Source: CAMTUH01 sp947084935
Lineage (GTDB): Bacteria > Pseudomonadota > Gammaproteobacteria > Coxiellales > Coxiellaceae
Assembly: GCA_947084935.1 (NCBI GenBank)
Contig: CAMTUH010000001.1
Span: 256,509-320,508 of the forward strand
Length of the DNA stretch: 64,000 nucleotides
Direction: 5' to 3'
Numbering within the stretch: the stretch's first letter is position 1; every line of letters starts with the position of its first letter. The translations under genes and the position numbers were made by a program. The notes under the pieces were generated by a model. That model worked only from the letters and a program-made list of their open reading frames with translations. It made no database searches and was not told where the DNA came from. Below, piece after piece: positions 25,111 through 33,847 of the stretch.

Positions 25111-26223
25111 ATGCGAGAGCAGTCATCAGTCGTTATTCGAGTGGATTCATCGTATCGGATAGGATACGGTCACGTCATGCGGTGCTTAAGTTTGGCGGAT
25201 GCTCTTTCACGGCAGGGTGTTCGCACTGAATTTATTTGTCGTCAGAAACTGGGAGATTTGATCAGCGCTGTAAAAAGACAAGGTTATCGCGTTCATGTGT
25301 TGGATTCTGTTGATGCTAGCGAAAATGATACTCACAGTAGTTGGCTAGGCGTTTCGCAGCAGCAGGATGCCGAAGAAGCCATCACACGCTTGCGAGAGAT
25401 CTCAATCAAGCCGAATTGGCTTGTGGTAGATCATTATGCGATCGATAGTGCGTGGGAACAGTGTTTACGCCCCTACGTTGAAAATATTATGGTACTGGAT
25501 GATTTGGCTAATCGCACACACGAGTGCGAGGTATTGCTGGATCAAACATTAGGGCGAGTTGAAAACGATTATCAGGGCTACGTTCCTCAAAACGCCCACT
25601 TATTGCTGGGCCCACAATATGCTTTATTGCGTGATGATTTTCGTCGACTTCGCGATCAATCGCTGGAGCGACGAAGAGGAATTACGAAAATAAAAAATGT
25701 ATTAGTGAGTTTAGGGGGAAGTGATCCTCACAATATCACCGGCTGGCTTCTGGAGATTGTTAAAGACACGGAATTGGAATTGAATTTTGACGTTATTTTA
25801 GGTCCGGGTATGCTGCATCGAGATACATTATTAAACCAAAATTATCCGAATTTTATTCGCATTCATGATGCGGTAAAAGAATTTGCAGGTTTTGTGAGTC
25901 GGGCGGATATCGCTATTGGTGCGGCAGGAACCACTTCTTGGGAGCGGTGTTGTTTGGGTTTGCCCACGTTACTGATTGTGACGGCGGATAACCAGGGAAA
26001 AATAGCAGAAGAGTTAGAGCGAGCCGGCGCGGCGAAAATAGTTGGACAGGTAGGTCAGTTAAACCGAGATCACTTAGTAGAGAATTTACAGAAGTGGAAA
26101 CGAAATCCGAAAATCGTTTCTGAGGTGAGTCAACGAGCCGCTGATATTTGTGATGGTTATGGAGTGGATCGTGTAGTCTCATTCCTGGATATAAAGAATG
26201 AGTGGCAGAGTGAGGTGAAGTAA
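25111..26223 (+). CDS. pseG: PseG-type UDP-sugar hydrolase
   Basis: 370 aa, GT-B fold. The signature VIRVDSSYRIGYGHVMRCLSLADAL contains the catalytic His, and the C-terminal half has VSLGGSDPHNIT and IGAAGTTSWERCCLGLPTL. PseG removes UDP from UDP-2,4-diacetamido-2,4,6-trideoxy-altrose, giving the free sugar used by the PEP-condensing synthase. Its presence strongly supports a pseudaminic-acid-like pathway. It starts immediately after wbpG copy 1 and overlaps copy 2 as TAATG. Confidence 0.92.
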   Translation: MREQSSVVIRVDSSYRIGYGHVMRCLSLADALSRQGVRTEFICRQKLGDLISAVKRQGYRVHVLDSVDASENDTHSSWLGVSQQQDAEEAITRLREISIKPNWLVVDHYAIDSAWEQCLRPYVENIMVLDDLANRTHECEVLLDQTLGRVENDYQGYVPQNAHLLLGPQYALLRDDFRRLRDQSLERRRGITKIKNVLVSLGGSDPHNITGWLLEIVKDTELELNFDVILGPGMLHRDTLLNQNYPNFIRIHDAVKEFAGFVSRADIAIGAAGTTSWERCCLGLPTLLIVTADNQGKIAEELERAGAAKIVGQVGQLNRDHLVENLQKWKRNPKIVSEVSQRAADICDGYGVDRVVSFLDIKNEWQSEVK

Positions 26224-27380
26224 TGACGCTTTGTACGAAGTGTGTTATGCCGAACACGGCTGAATCGTTATCCTTTGATGCGCAGGGTAAATGTTCGGTA
26301 TGCAAGCAAATTGAATTTAAGAAAACCAATATCGATTGGAACGCTCGTCGAAAAGGGTTGGATGAGCTGGTTAAACATTATCGAGGCCAGTACGATTACG
26401 ATTGCGTGGTTCCGTTTTCTGGGGGGAAGGACTCAACCTTTACCCTTTGGTATATCATTCGCGAGCTTAAATTGAGACCCCTCGTTGTCCGCTTTGACCA
26501 CGGCTTTTTACGGCCTAACGTGCAGGAGTGTGCCGAGCGAACGTTCCGTCGTTTGGGTGTGGACGTTATTCATTTCACTCCCAATTGGCAAGTGGTTCGA
26601 AAACTCATGTACGAAGCTTTGGTTCGTCGTGGGGATTTTTGTTGGCACTGTCATACGGGGATTTTTTCTTATCCCGTTTGGATGGCGATTAAATTTAACG
26701 TGCCGTTGATTTTTTGGGGAGAACCCGGTGCTGAATATTCTTCTTTTTATTCTTATGAAGAAAAAGAAATAGCCGATCAGCGACGATTTAATTTAAAGAT
26801 TAATCTGGGTATTAATGCGGAGGACATGATTGGAATGCTGGATAATTCGATTTCGGATTACCCTGTAGAATTGCGTGATCTTAAACCCTACACGTATCCA
26901 CCCTTGGAAGAAATTCGCCGCGTTGGCATTCATTCTGTTTTTTTGGGAGCTTACATTCCTTGGGACGTGAAGGAACAAGTAAAAATTATAAAGAATGAAT
27001 TGGGTTGGAAGGAAGATGAAGTAGAGGGAATTCCGCCTGAATACCGGTATGAAAAAATTGAGTGTTACGTACAAGGTGTTCGGGACTATATTAAATATTT
27101 AAAGCGTGGTTTTGGTCGGACGACACACCTGGCATCGATTGATATTCGGAATCAGCGTTTGTCGCGTGAAGAAGCTTTGGGGTTAGTAAAGCAGTACGAC
27201 GGCAAACGGCCGGCGGCCTTGGATCGCTTTTTAGAAATTTTGGGAATTTCAGAAGAACAATTTATGGAAATTGTGTCGCGTCACGTGGTTGCGCCGCACG
27301 TCATGCCAAACCGGAAAGACATTGAATCCGTGACTCATGTGCCTAAAGATTTTGCAGAATGGGGCGAGAAAATAAGATGA
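26223..27380 (+). CDS. N-acetyl sugar amidotransferase (WbpG/PseA family), copy 2
   Basis: 385 aa. N-terminal zinc-type Cys pairs (LCTKCVMPNT ... KCSVCKQIE), PP-loop in PFSGGKDSTFTLW, and CWHCHTGIFSYPVWM, where a second CxxC cluster is seen. It is a close paralogue of the next gene, with exact DNA runs of 59 bp (26286-26344 against 27440-27498) and 50 bp (26970-27019 against 28124-28173). ATGA overlap with copy 3. It probably works with HisH2/HisF2, which follow the pair. Confidence 0.92.
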   Translation: MTLCTKCVMPNTAESLSFDAQGKCSVCKQIEFKKTNIDWNARRKGLDELVKHYRGQYDYDCVVPFSGGKDSTFTLWYIIRELKLRPLVVRFDHGFLRPNVQECAERTFRRLGVDVIHFTPNWQVVRKLMYEALVRRGDFCWHCHTGIFSYPVWMAIKFNVPLIFWGEPGAEYSSFYSYEEKEIADQRRFNLKINLGINAEDMIGMLDNSISDYPVELRDLKPYTYPPLEEIRRVGIHSVFLGAYIPWDVKEQVKIIKNELGWKEDEVEGIPPEYRYEKIECYVQGVRDYIKYLKRGFGRTTHLASIDIRNQRLSREEALGLVKQYDGKRPAALDRFLEILGISEEQFMEIVSRHVVAPHVMPNRKDIESVTHVPKDFAEWGEKIR

Positions 27381-28555
27381 AATTCTGTACCACCTGCGTC
27401 ATGCCGAACACGGCTGAGTCGCTATCTTTTGATTCGCACGGTAAATGTTCGGTATGCAAGCAAATTGAATTTAAGAAAACCAATATCGATTGGAACGCGC
27501 GCCGAAAAGATTTGGATGTATTGGTTGATCAATATCGTGGTAAGTATGAGTACGACTGCATTGTTCCCTTTTCAGGAGGGAAAGATTCAACGTTTACGCT
27601 GTGGTATATTGTTCGTCGGCTCAAGTTAAAGCCGTTGGTAGTTCGTTTTGATCATGGTTTTTTGCGGGCTAATGTGCAAGCCTGTGCAGAGCAGACTTTT
27701 CGCCGTTTGGGCGTGGACGCTGTTCATTTCACTCCGAATTGGCAAGTGGTTCGAAAGCTCATGTACGAAGCCTTAGTTCGTCGCGGGGATTTTTGTTGGC
27801 ATTGCCACGCCGGGATTTTTTCCTATCCGATATGGGTGGCTCTTAAATTTACTGTTCCGCTGATATTCTGGGGTGAGCCTGACGGGGAATATTCTTCATT
27901 TTACAGCTATGACAAAATTCAAGAAGCCGATATCGAGCGGTTTAATCGATTTATTAATTTGGGCATTAATGCGGAAGATATGATCGGAATGCTGGATAAT
28001 TCGATTTCGAATTATCCCGTTTCTGAAAGAGATCTTAAGCCGTATACGTATCCCCCGTTAAAAGAAATTCGTGAGGCCGGCATTCGTTCGGTTTTTTTAG
28101 GAACGTATGTACCTTGGGATGCTAAGGAACAAGTAAAAATTATAAAGAATGAATTGGGTTGGAAGGAAGATGAGGTAGAAGGAATTCCACCGGAATATCG
28201 GTATGAAAAAATTGAGTGTTACGTACAAGGTGTGCGGGACTATATTAAATATTTGAAACGCGGTTTTGGGCGAACAACGCATTTAACATCGATTGATATT
28301 CGTAACCGGCGGTTGTCTCGCGAAAAAGCGGATGAATTAGTGAAGCAGTACGACGGCAAACGGCCAGCGGCGTTGGATCGCTTTTTAGAAATTTTAGGAA
28401 TTTCGGAAGAGCAATTTATGGAAATCGTAGCGCGTCATGCCGTAGCACCGCACGTGGTGCCTAAACGGGAAGACATTGAATCCGTGGACCACGCCCCGAA
28501 GGATTTTGCCGACTGGGATCGTCGAATCAAAGGGTGGGCGCATGAAGACTCGTAA
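27377..28555 (+). CDS. N-acetyl sugar amidotransferase (WbpG/PseA family), copy 3
   Basis: 392 aa from ATG 27377 (ATGA overlap); the in-frame start at 27359 lies inside copy 2. All motifs are intact: FCTTCVMPNT, KCSVCK, PFSGGKDSTFTLW, CWHCHAGIFSYP. Differences from copy 2 are scattered while some blocks are identical, as expected for tandem duplication with later gene conversion. Both may act on different sugars or different N-acetyl positions. The 3' end overlaps hisH2 by 14 bp. Confidence 0.92.
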   Translation: MKFCTTCVMPNTAESLSFDSHGKCSVCKQIEFKKTNIDWNARRKDLDVLVDQYRGKYEYDCIVPFSGGKDSTFTLWYIVRRLKLKPLVVRFDHGFLRANVQACAEQTFRRLGVDAVHFTPNWQVVRKLMYEALVRRGDFCWHCHAGIFSYPIWVALKFTVPLIFWGEPDGEYSSFYSYDKIQEADIERFNRFINLGINAEDMIGMLDNSISNYPVSERDLKPYTYPPLKEIREAGIRSVFLGTYVPWDAKEQVKIIKNELGWKEDEVEGIPPEYRYEKIECYVQGVRDYIKYLKRGFGRTTHLTSIDIRNRRLSREKADELVKQYDGKRPAALDRFLEILGISEEQFMEIVARHAVAPHVVPKREDIESVDHAPKDFADWDRRIKGWAHEDS

Positions 28556-29177
28556 AGTGGGCATCATCGATTACGGCGCTGGGAATCTGGCTTCCGTAGA
28601 AAAAGCAGTGGATTATGCAGGTGGAAAACCGTGTCGCGTAAAATCTGCCGAAGATATTGTTGGCTGTGAGCGAATTATTCTGCCGGGAGTAGGTGCGGCG
28701 GGCGAGGCTTTAGGTGAGCTTAAAAAGCATGATTTGATGGAGCCGTTAACGGAAGCCGTTCGCCAAAAAGGAGTTCCTTTTTTAGGAATTTGTCTGGGGA
28801 TGCAGTTACTGGCGGATGATCTCAATGAGTTTGGAACGCACAAAGGGCTGGGTTGGATTTCGGGGAAAGTGGTGCATCTCAGTCAGTTAACGGACGAAAT
28901 TCGTCGCGTTCCACATATGGGCTGGAACGCAGTCAACTTTAAAGATCATGCAAAAAACTTTGCCGTTCAAGTCGACGGAGGAAATTATTTTTATTTCGCC
29001 CATTCGTATACGCTTTGTGTTGGAGATCCCGCAACGATTGCAGCAACTGTTAATTATGGTGTTGAGTTAATAGCAGCAATAAAACACGAAAATATTTTTG
29101 CAACACAATTTCACCCCGAAAAGAGCCAAGTAAACGGTGAGCGTCTTATTCAGTCTTTTCTTCAATGGAAACCGTAG
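28542..29177 (+). CDS. hisH2: HisH-like glutamine amidotransferase (sugar amidation), copy 2
   Basis: 211 aa from ATG 28542. N-terminus VGIIDYGAGNLASV, nucleophile Cys in FLGICLGMQLLA, catalytic His/Glu in ATQFHPEKSQ. It supplies ammonia from glutamine to HisF2, three base pairs downstream. It differs clearly from hisH1, so the two sets were not produced by a recent block duplication. Confidence 0.9.
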   Translation: MKTRKVGIIDYGAGNLASVEKAVDYAGGKPCRVKSAEDIVGCERIILPGVGAAGEALGELKKHDLMEPLTEAVRQKGVPFLGICLGMQLLADDLNEFGTHKGLGWISGKVVHLSQLTDEIRRVPHMGWNAVNFKDHAKNFAVQVDGGNYFYFAHSYTLCVGDPATIAATVNYGVELIAAIKHENIFATQFHPEKSQVNGERLIQSFLQWKP

Positions 29178-29180
29178 TCA

Positions 29181-29939
29181 ATGTTGTGCCAACGCCTAAT
29201 TCCCAGTTTATTATTAAAAGATAAGCGCCTCGTGAAAGGTAAACAGTATCGCGATTTTCGCGATGCCGGAAATCCGCGCACAACCGCGCGTGCACATAAT
29301 CATCAGGGTGCCGATGAATTAATGGTGCTGGATATTGAGGCATCGCGTCAAAATCGTGGGCCGGATATCGAGAGTATTCGAGCCATTGCGGAGGAGTGCT
29401 TCATGCCGGTTTGTGTGGGTGGCGGTATTTATAATCGCCAAATCGCACACGCTTGCATGGAGGCAGGAGCGGATAAGCTGTGTTTGACAACAACGGCAAT
29501 GGATAATCCAAACCTGATTTCCGAATTAGCGCATCAGTTTGGGAGCCAAGCAATTGTGGTAGGCGTCGATATCATCCGGGATGAGCAAGGAAAAGCACGA
29601 TTGTTTGATCACCGCTACGGTTCGATGGTTCGCGACAGCAATCCCTGGGAATGGATGAGTTTGGCCGCTTCACGAGGAGCGGGAGAAATTCGTCTGATGG
29701 CGGTCGATCATGAGGGAACTTTATCGGGTTATAACCTGGATGTCTTTCGCCGCGCGCGTCAACTCGTGGAGGTTCCCATTATTTTCGAAGGCGGTGCCGG
29801 TTCACTCATGCACGTGCAGCAAGCATTTGAAGCGGGAGTCGATGGTGTTGCGGTGGGTGCTATGTTGGTATTTTCCGATGCGAATTTAGTTAAAATAAAG
29901 AAACATATGTTTAATCATCGTTGCAATATCAGAGAATAA
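29181..29939 (+). CDS. hisF2: HisF-like ammonia-channel/cyclase subunit (sugar amidation), copy 2
   Basis: 252 aa, standard HisF length. LIPSLLLKDKRLVKG carries the first catalytic-type Asp, PVCVGGGIYNRQ and IVVGVDIIRDEQG the second, and IIFEGGAGSLMHV the phosphate-binding end. It pairs with HisH2 to feed WbpG copies 2 and 3. The TAA stop (29937-29939) overlaps the first two bases of a 153-bp palindromic element, so the gene ends exactly where the repeat begins. Confidence 0.9.
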   Translation: MLCQRLIPSLLLKDKRLVKGKQYRDFRDAGNPRTTARAHNHQGADELMVLDIEASRQNRGPDIESIRAIAEECFMPVCVGGGIYNRQIAHACMEAGADKLCLTTTAMDNPNLISELAHQFGSQAIVVGVDIIRDEQGKARLFDHRYGSMVRDSNPWEWMSLAASRGAGEIRLMAVDHEGTLSGYNLDVFRRARQLVEVPIIFEGGAGSLMHVQQAFEAGVDGVAVGAMLVFSDANLVKIKKHMFNHRCNIRE

Positions 29940-30104
29940 CAGGAGTTTCGCACTTTGTGCGAAACGCTTTACCCGATGGGGATTCTCAAGGGGAGCATCG
30001 GGATGCTCCCCTTGAGTCGCCGAAGCGCGAACTTGCTTCGCGCCGGCGAAATCATACCAGAAACGAGTTTCGCAAACTGCGAAACTCAAACTGCGAAACT
30101 CGTG
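29938..30104. repeat. RPE-like palindromic element, copy 1 (intergenic)
   Basis: It is a 153-bp element matching 43572-43724 with about five mismatches, plus a 14-bp duplication (AAACTGCGAAACTC) near its right end. It contains AGTTTCG-CACTTTGTG-CGAAAC, GGGGAGCATCGGGATGCTCCCC, GCGCGAACTTGCTTCGCGC and CGAGTTTCGCAAACTGCGAAACTCG hairpins. It fills the gap between hisF2 and the GNAT gene; a frame encoding the same peptide as copy 2 is open across it. Confidence 0.93.
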
Positions 30105-30110
30105 AATAAG

Positions 30111-30653
30111 ATGAAAGTAAATAAGCCCATTTCCACCGAGCGTTTGTATTTAGAGAATTTGCAATCGTCTCATGCTGAGAGAAATTATAAAGAATGGGTC
30201 AAAGATCCTCAGGTGAATCAGTTTTTAGAGCTGCGTCATTCCATCCCAGGCGAACAGGACTTAAAAGAGTTTATTCAGCGCATGGATTTGGCATCCAATA
30301 ATTTATTGTTGGGAATTTTTTTAAAATCCGGCCAACACATCGGAAATATTAAATTAGGCCCCATTGATTGGAGAAACGAGCGCGCCATGGTCGGATTACT
30401 CATTGGTGATCAAAGAGAATGGGGAAAAGGTTACGCGACGGAAGCCATACGCACGCTCACGGATTATGCCTTCGATGAGCTGAAATTAACGAGTATACGA
30501 GCGGGTTGCTACGCGAGCAACGTAGGTTCTTATAAGGCCTTTCTTAAAGCGGGTTACCGTGAAGAAGCGCGCATGAAAGAGTACTGGCAAACGGAAGCAG
30601 GTTTTGTGGATAACGTTTTACTCGTGTGCAGGAAAGATAATGCAGTACGATGA
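30111..30653 (+). CDS. PseH-like GNAT N-acetyltransferase
   Basis: 180 aa from ATG 30111; a longer in-frame start at 29955 would translate the palindromic element in another frame and is rejected. It is a RimJ/RimL-type GNAT: ISTERLYLENLQSSHAERN, VGLLIGDQREWGKGYATEAI (acetyl-CoA pyrophosphate loop QxxGxG/A) and GCYASNVGSYKAFLKAGYREE. PseH acetylates C4 of the PseC product, and this is the only good candidate in the locus for that step. The Shine-Dalgarno is weak, perhaps because the repeat displaced the original leader. It overlaps the next gene by 14 bp. Confidence 0.82.
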   Translation: MKVNKPISTERLYLENLQSSHAERNYKEWVKDPQVNQFLELRHSIPGEQDLKEFIQRMDLASNNLLLGIFLKSGQHIGNIKLGPIDWRNERAMVGLLIGDQREWGKGYATEAIRTLTDYAFDELKLTSIRAGCYASNVGSYKAFLKAGYREEARMKEYWQTEAGFVDNVLLVCRKDNAVR

Positions 30654-32316
30654 AGTAGCAGAAATCAACCAAACGGAATTTGTCGATTTGGGCTACCAAA
30701 AATTAATTTTGGATATCAACCAAATTCCCATTACTGAAAATGGAATTCCCTATTTTTATTGGCCCATTAATCCTTTTGAGATTAATCACGCTTATTTTTC
30801 GTTGGTAAAAGAAGCTGTAAAAATAATTCGTGAGGCCATTAACGCGGAAACACCCGGTACTGATTTGGCGATTATTTTATATTTGCACTTTTTGCACGAG
30901 GTCATCTGTGCCTATCAAGCTGGTCTTCTTATTCAGCGTGCCAGACAAGAGGGGTATACGATTTTACCATCGTCCAGAAGTCGCTTGGTTGACCCCTTGT
31001 TGAAGGGTGAAATGCCTCGCCTAACGGGTATTATTCAAACACTTCGAAACGGCCCTTCTAAAGCGAAATGGTGGCGATTTCCGATTCGGATTATGCGCGA
31101 TATTCTCATTGGCTTTAAGGAAGGCATGCGGCGCCGAACGTTATTCCCGGTGCGCTACAAAAAGAATATTATTTCAATGACCGTTGACGTAATGGCAACG
31201 CGATATGTAAAAAGCGTTACAAAGAGGGTTATTTATCGACGCTTAGATACGTGGTTTCGAAAGCTTCGCCGTGGAAAAATCAATTCTGCTTCGTATGTGG
31301 ATATGCAAAATCGGTTAATGAAGGTGCCGAAAGCGTTATTTAATAAAAATTTAAATGAGCTGTCGCCGTTACTGGAATCTTATATGAGCCGGTGGCTCAA
31401 CGAAGCATTTACGTTAACGGATTGCTATTGGGAACAATTACAGCGACGTCCGCGTAAAATACCTCATCATTTATGGACTATTACGGCGGGTGACATCTGG
31501 GGCCGAATACTAGCGCGTAGCGTGAGAAAAAATGGAGGTCGAGTCACTCGGTTTACTCACGGTTCTGGATGTGGTTTTTTAGCGCATCCGTTTGAGCAGG
31601 GACATTATGAATTTGAGGACTGCACAGAATACGTTACCTTTTCTGAAGCGCAAAATAAAGCATTCAGAGAGGCTTTTACAAAAGAAGACACCGTTCAAAT
31701 TAATCCGCCGGATTTTAATCGGGCCGCTTCTGGTAAGAATTTATTTAAAGTATCAAAGAACGTCAGTAAAAAGCAGCGGAAGAAAAAGCAGTGCATTATG
31801 TATGTGGCTTCCGTATACCCTGGCGAGCATGTTTATACCGCGACCCAAGGACTCATGAGTGATGTCGTCATGTTGGATTGGGAAGTTCGGCTGTTAAAAA
31901 AATTGAAGTCGTGGAATTTCGATATTATCTTAAAGCCTCATCCGGCGGAATCCAATTGCATTAATGCGCCCAAATCTATTGAATATCAATTGGGATCGAT
32001 TATCGTTAATGAACTTTTAGAAAATGTGCTGCATCGGGCGGATATTATTTTATTTGATAATCCTGCCTCTACGATTACTTCTACCTTAGTTTTATCCGAA
32101 AAGCCGCTGGTTTATTTGGATTTTCGAGCCGTTCAATTCACTCCAGAAGCCCGGGGACAATTAAATAAGCGTTGCCCAATTGTGGAAGGCTGGTACGACG
32201 ATAAAAACAGAGCGCAAATAAACTGGTTCGATTTAAGAAAGGCTGTGTTGACGTGTGATCAATACACCGATCCGGGTTTTGCAGAGAGTTATTTTCGGAG
32301 AAAAACCCATGACTGA
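30640..32316 (+). CDS. Probable GT-B-like surface polysaccharide biosynthesis protein
   Basis: 558 aa from ATG 30640 with GGAAAG upstream. The family is not recognised with certainty. The N-terminal half is basic with no clear motif. The C-terminal half has a nucleotide-sugar-enzyme appearance: VTRFTHGSGCG, CIMYVASVYPGE, FDIILKPHPAESN and RADIILFDNPASTITSTLVLSEKPLVYLD. The KPHP and late serine/threonine-rich motifs resemble capsule-synthesis and CDP-glycerol-transferase-like proteins. A cytoplasmic glycosyltransferase role is inferred. It overlaps the next, also capsule-like, gene by 8 bp. Confidence 0.7.
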   Translation: MQYDEVAEINQTEFVDLGYQKLILDINQIPITENGIPYFYWPINPFEINHAYFSLVKEAVKIIREAINAETPGTDLAIILYLHFLHEVICAYQAGLLIQRARQEGYTILPSSRSRLVDPLLKGEMPRLTGIIQTLRNGPSKAKWWRFPIRIMRDILIGFKEGMRRRTLFPVRYKKNIISMTVDVMATRYVKSVTKRVIYRRLDTWFRKLRRGKINSASYVDMQNRLMKVPKALFNKNLNELSPLLESYMSRWLNEAFTLTDCYWEQLQRRPRKIPHHLWTITAGDIWGRILARSVRKNGGRVTRFTHGSGCGFLAHPFEQGHYEFEDCTEYVTFSEAQNKAFREAFTKEDTVQINPPDFNRAASGKNLFKVSKNVSKKQRKKKQCIMYVASVYPGEHVYTATQGLMSDVVMLDWEVRLLKKLKSWNFDIILKPHPAESNCINAPKSIEYQLGSIIVNELLENVLHRADIILFDNPASTITSTLVLSEKPLVYLDFRAVQFTPEARGQLNKRCPIVEGWYDDKNRAQINWFDLRKAVLTCDQYTDPGFAESYFRRKTHD

Positions 32317-33847
32317 TAAAGTTAAAATACTGGCCCTCTCATCCGGCGGATATGCCGATATCTTTAAAAAAGTATACCGCTACTGTAAGAATGAATTAGG
32401 CCACGAAATATATGCCGTAGCCAGTTCTAAATCAATCAAACCCTATAGCGAATTTATTGATTCGCCGGATCAGCTGATTGTCATGCCAGAAGTATTAGAA
32501 AAAGGAGCGTGGGAAGACGATGCCGACGTCGTAAAAAAAATAGAATCGCTGATTTCGGCCAGTGAAAAGATTGTCGGTGTTCCTGCTAATCGGCTAGTAC
32601 TTTCCAACGAGCGGACGATTGGGCGCGCCTATTCAAAATCCCATTATTACTGGGCGGAACGAAAACTGGCTCGCCTTGCGTTGCGCGACAAGGATATCGG
32701 CAATAGAATACTCATTCGATTATTTAAATTTGCGGACGACGTCATTAATCACTGCAAACCCTCTTTGTGCCTGGGGGCTCCCACCGGTGGTATGTGGAAC
32801 TCTGTGTTTTACTACGTTTCGAGATACTACGGAATTCCTTGTATTTCTTGTAATACTTCTATGCTGGTGAGGAACCGACATTTTTGGGCGTCGAACTGGG
32901 GTACTTTTAATACAAGAATAACGACGCATTATCGTGAAAAATTACGCAATGCGGACTCTCCGACAGAGGGCTCGTTTCACCACATAAAAAACTTCAGAGA
33001 AAAACCTGCTTCGCTGCCCCATTATCAAATCTTATGGAATACTCTACGTGCGAGCCTTAATTTCATGAATATCAACAAGGAAATTATAAAGAGGGCCATT
33101 ATAAGATTTTTGCCAGTGATTAAGCGGCAAAAAGTTTCAAATCCAAAACCGTTTTTTCAATTTGTGGTTGATCGATACCGAAATTATTTTTTAGCACGAT
33201 GGCAGCGTAAATATTATCAAACACTTTCGGAACAAACGCTTTCATCCATGAACTACATTTATTACCCTTTTCACGTAGAGCCGGAAATGGTTCTGAACGT
33301 AATGGCGCCGAGTTGGCATAATCAATTGAATACAATCAAGATGCTCAGCTATAACTTACCGATGAATTACAAATTACTCGTCCGTGAGCATCGTCTCAAC
33401 GTGGGACGACGCCCGACGGCTTACTTGGAAACCATCAGTCGATTCCCCGGAGTGGTATTAATCGACGCCTTTGATGATCAATACAAATATATTAAAAACG
33501 CAGGAGTGGTGGTGACGGTTAATGGCACGACGGGTTTTGAAGGCGTGCTGCTGCAAAGGCCCGTGCTTACTTTGGATAAGACGTTCTACGATGGTCTGGA
33601 GTGTGTGAAAAAAGCATTCGCTTATCCGGATCTCGGTGCGGCCATTCTTGATTGTATTTCTTCATTTAACGTAGATGACCAATATGATGAGAAAATAGCT
33701 TTATTTTTAGATGCTGAAAATGAAGTCACTATTGATCACAGCGTGGATCCACAATCGGAATATGTTTATATTCAGAGTGTCGTGAACGAGCTGCGAAATC
33801 AAAGTTTCCCTCACAAAATAGACGTTCACCTGGAGAGTGTTGTATGA
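32309..33847 (+). CDS. Capsule_synth (KpsS/KpsC)-like glycan biosynthesis protein
   Basis: 512 aa from ATG 32309. The C-terminal part has YIYYPFHVEPEMVLNV, KLLVREHRLNVG, AGVVVTVNGTTGFEGVLLQRPVLTL and DKTFYD, a pattern typical of the capsule polysaccharide biosynthesis family (KpsS/LipB-like, which transfers Kdo in E. coli). Here the CMP-nonulosonate made upstream would be a fitting donor, but this is inference. Overlaps of 8 bp with the preceding gene and 4 bp with the ABC transporter place it in one operon. Confidence 0.75.
   Translation: MTDKVKILALSSGGYADIFKKVYRYCKNELGHEIYAVASSKSIKPYSEFIDSPDQLIVMPEVLEKGAWEDDADVVKKIESLISASEKIVGVPANRLVLSNERTIGRAYSKSHYYWAERKLARLALRDKDIGNRILIRLFKFADDVINHCKPSLCLGAPTGGMWNSVFYYVSRYYGIPCISCNTSMLVRNRHFWASNWGTFNTRITTHYREKLRNADSPTEGSFHHIKNFREKPASLPHYQILWNTLRASLNFMNINKEIIKRAIIRFLPVIKRQKVSNPKPFFQFVVDRYRNYFLARWQRKYYQTLSEQTLSSMNYIYYPFHVEPEMVLNVMAPSWHNQLNTIKMLSYNLPMNYKLLVREHRLNVGRRPTAYLETISRFPGVVLIDAFDDQYKYIKNAGVVVTVNGTTGFEGVLLQRPVLTLDKTFYDGLECVKKAFAYPDLGAAILDCISSFNVDDQYDEKIALFLDAENEVTIDHSVDPQSEYVYIQSVVNELRNQSFPHKIDVHLESVV

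Noticed and set aside
29955..30110. N-terminal extension of the GNAT protein from 29955
   Set aside because: It translates the palindromic element in another frame; ATG 30111 starts the GNAT domain.
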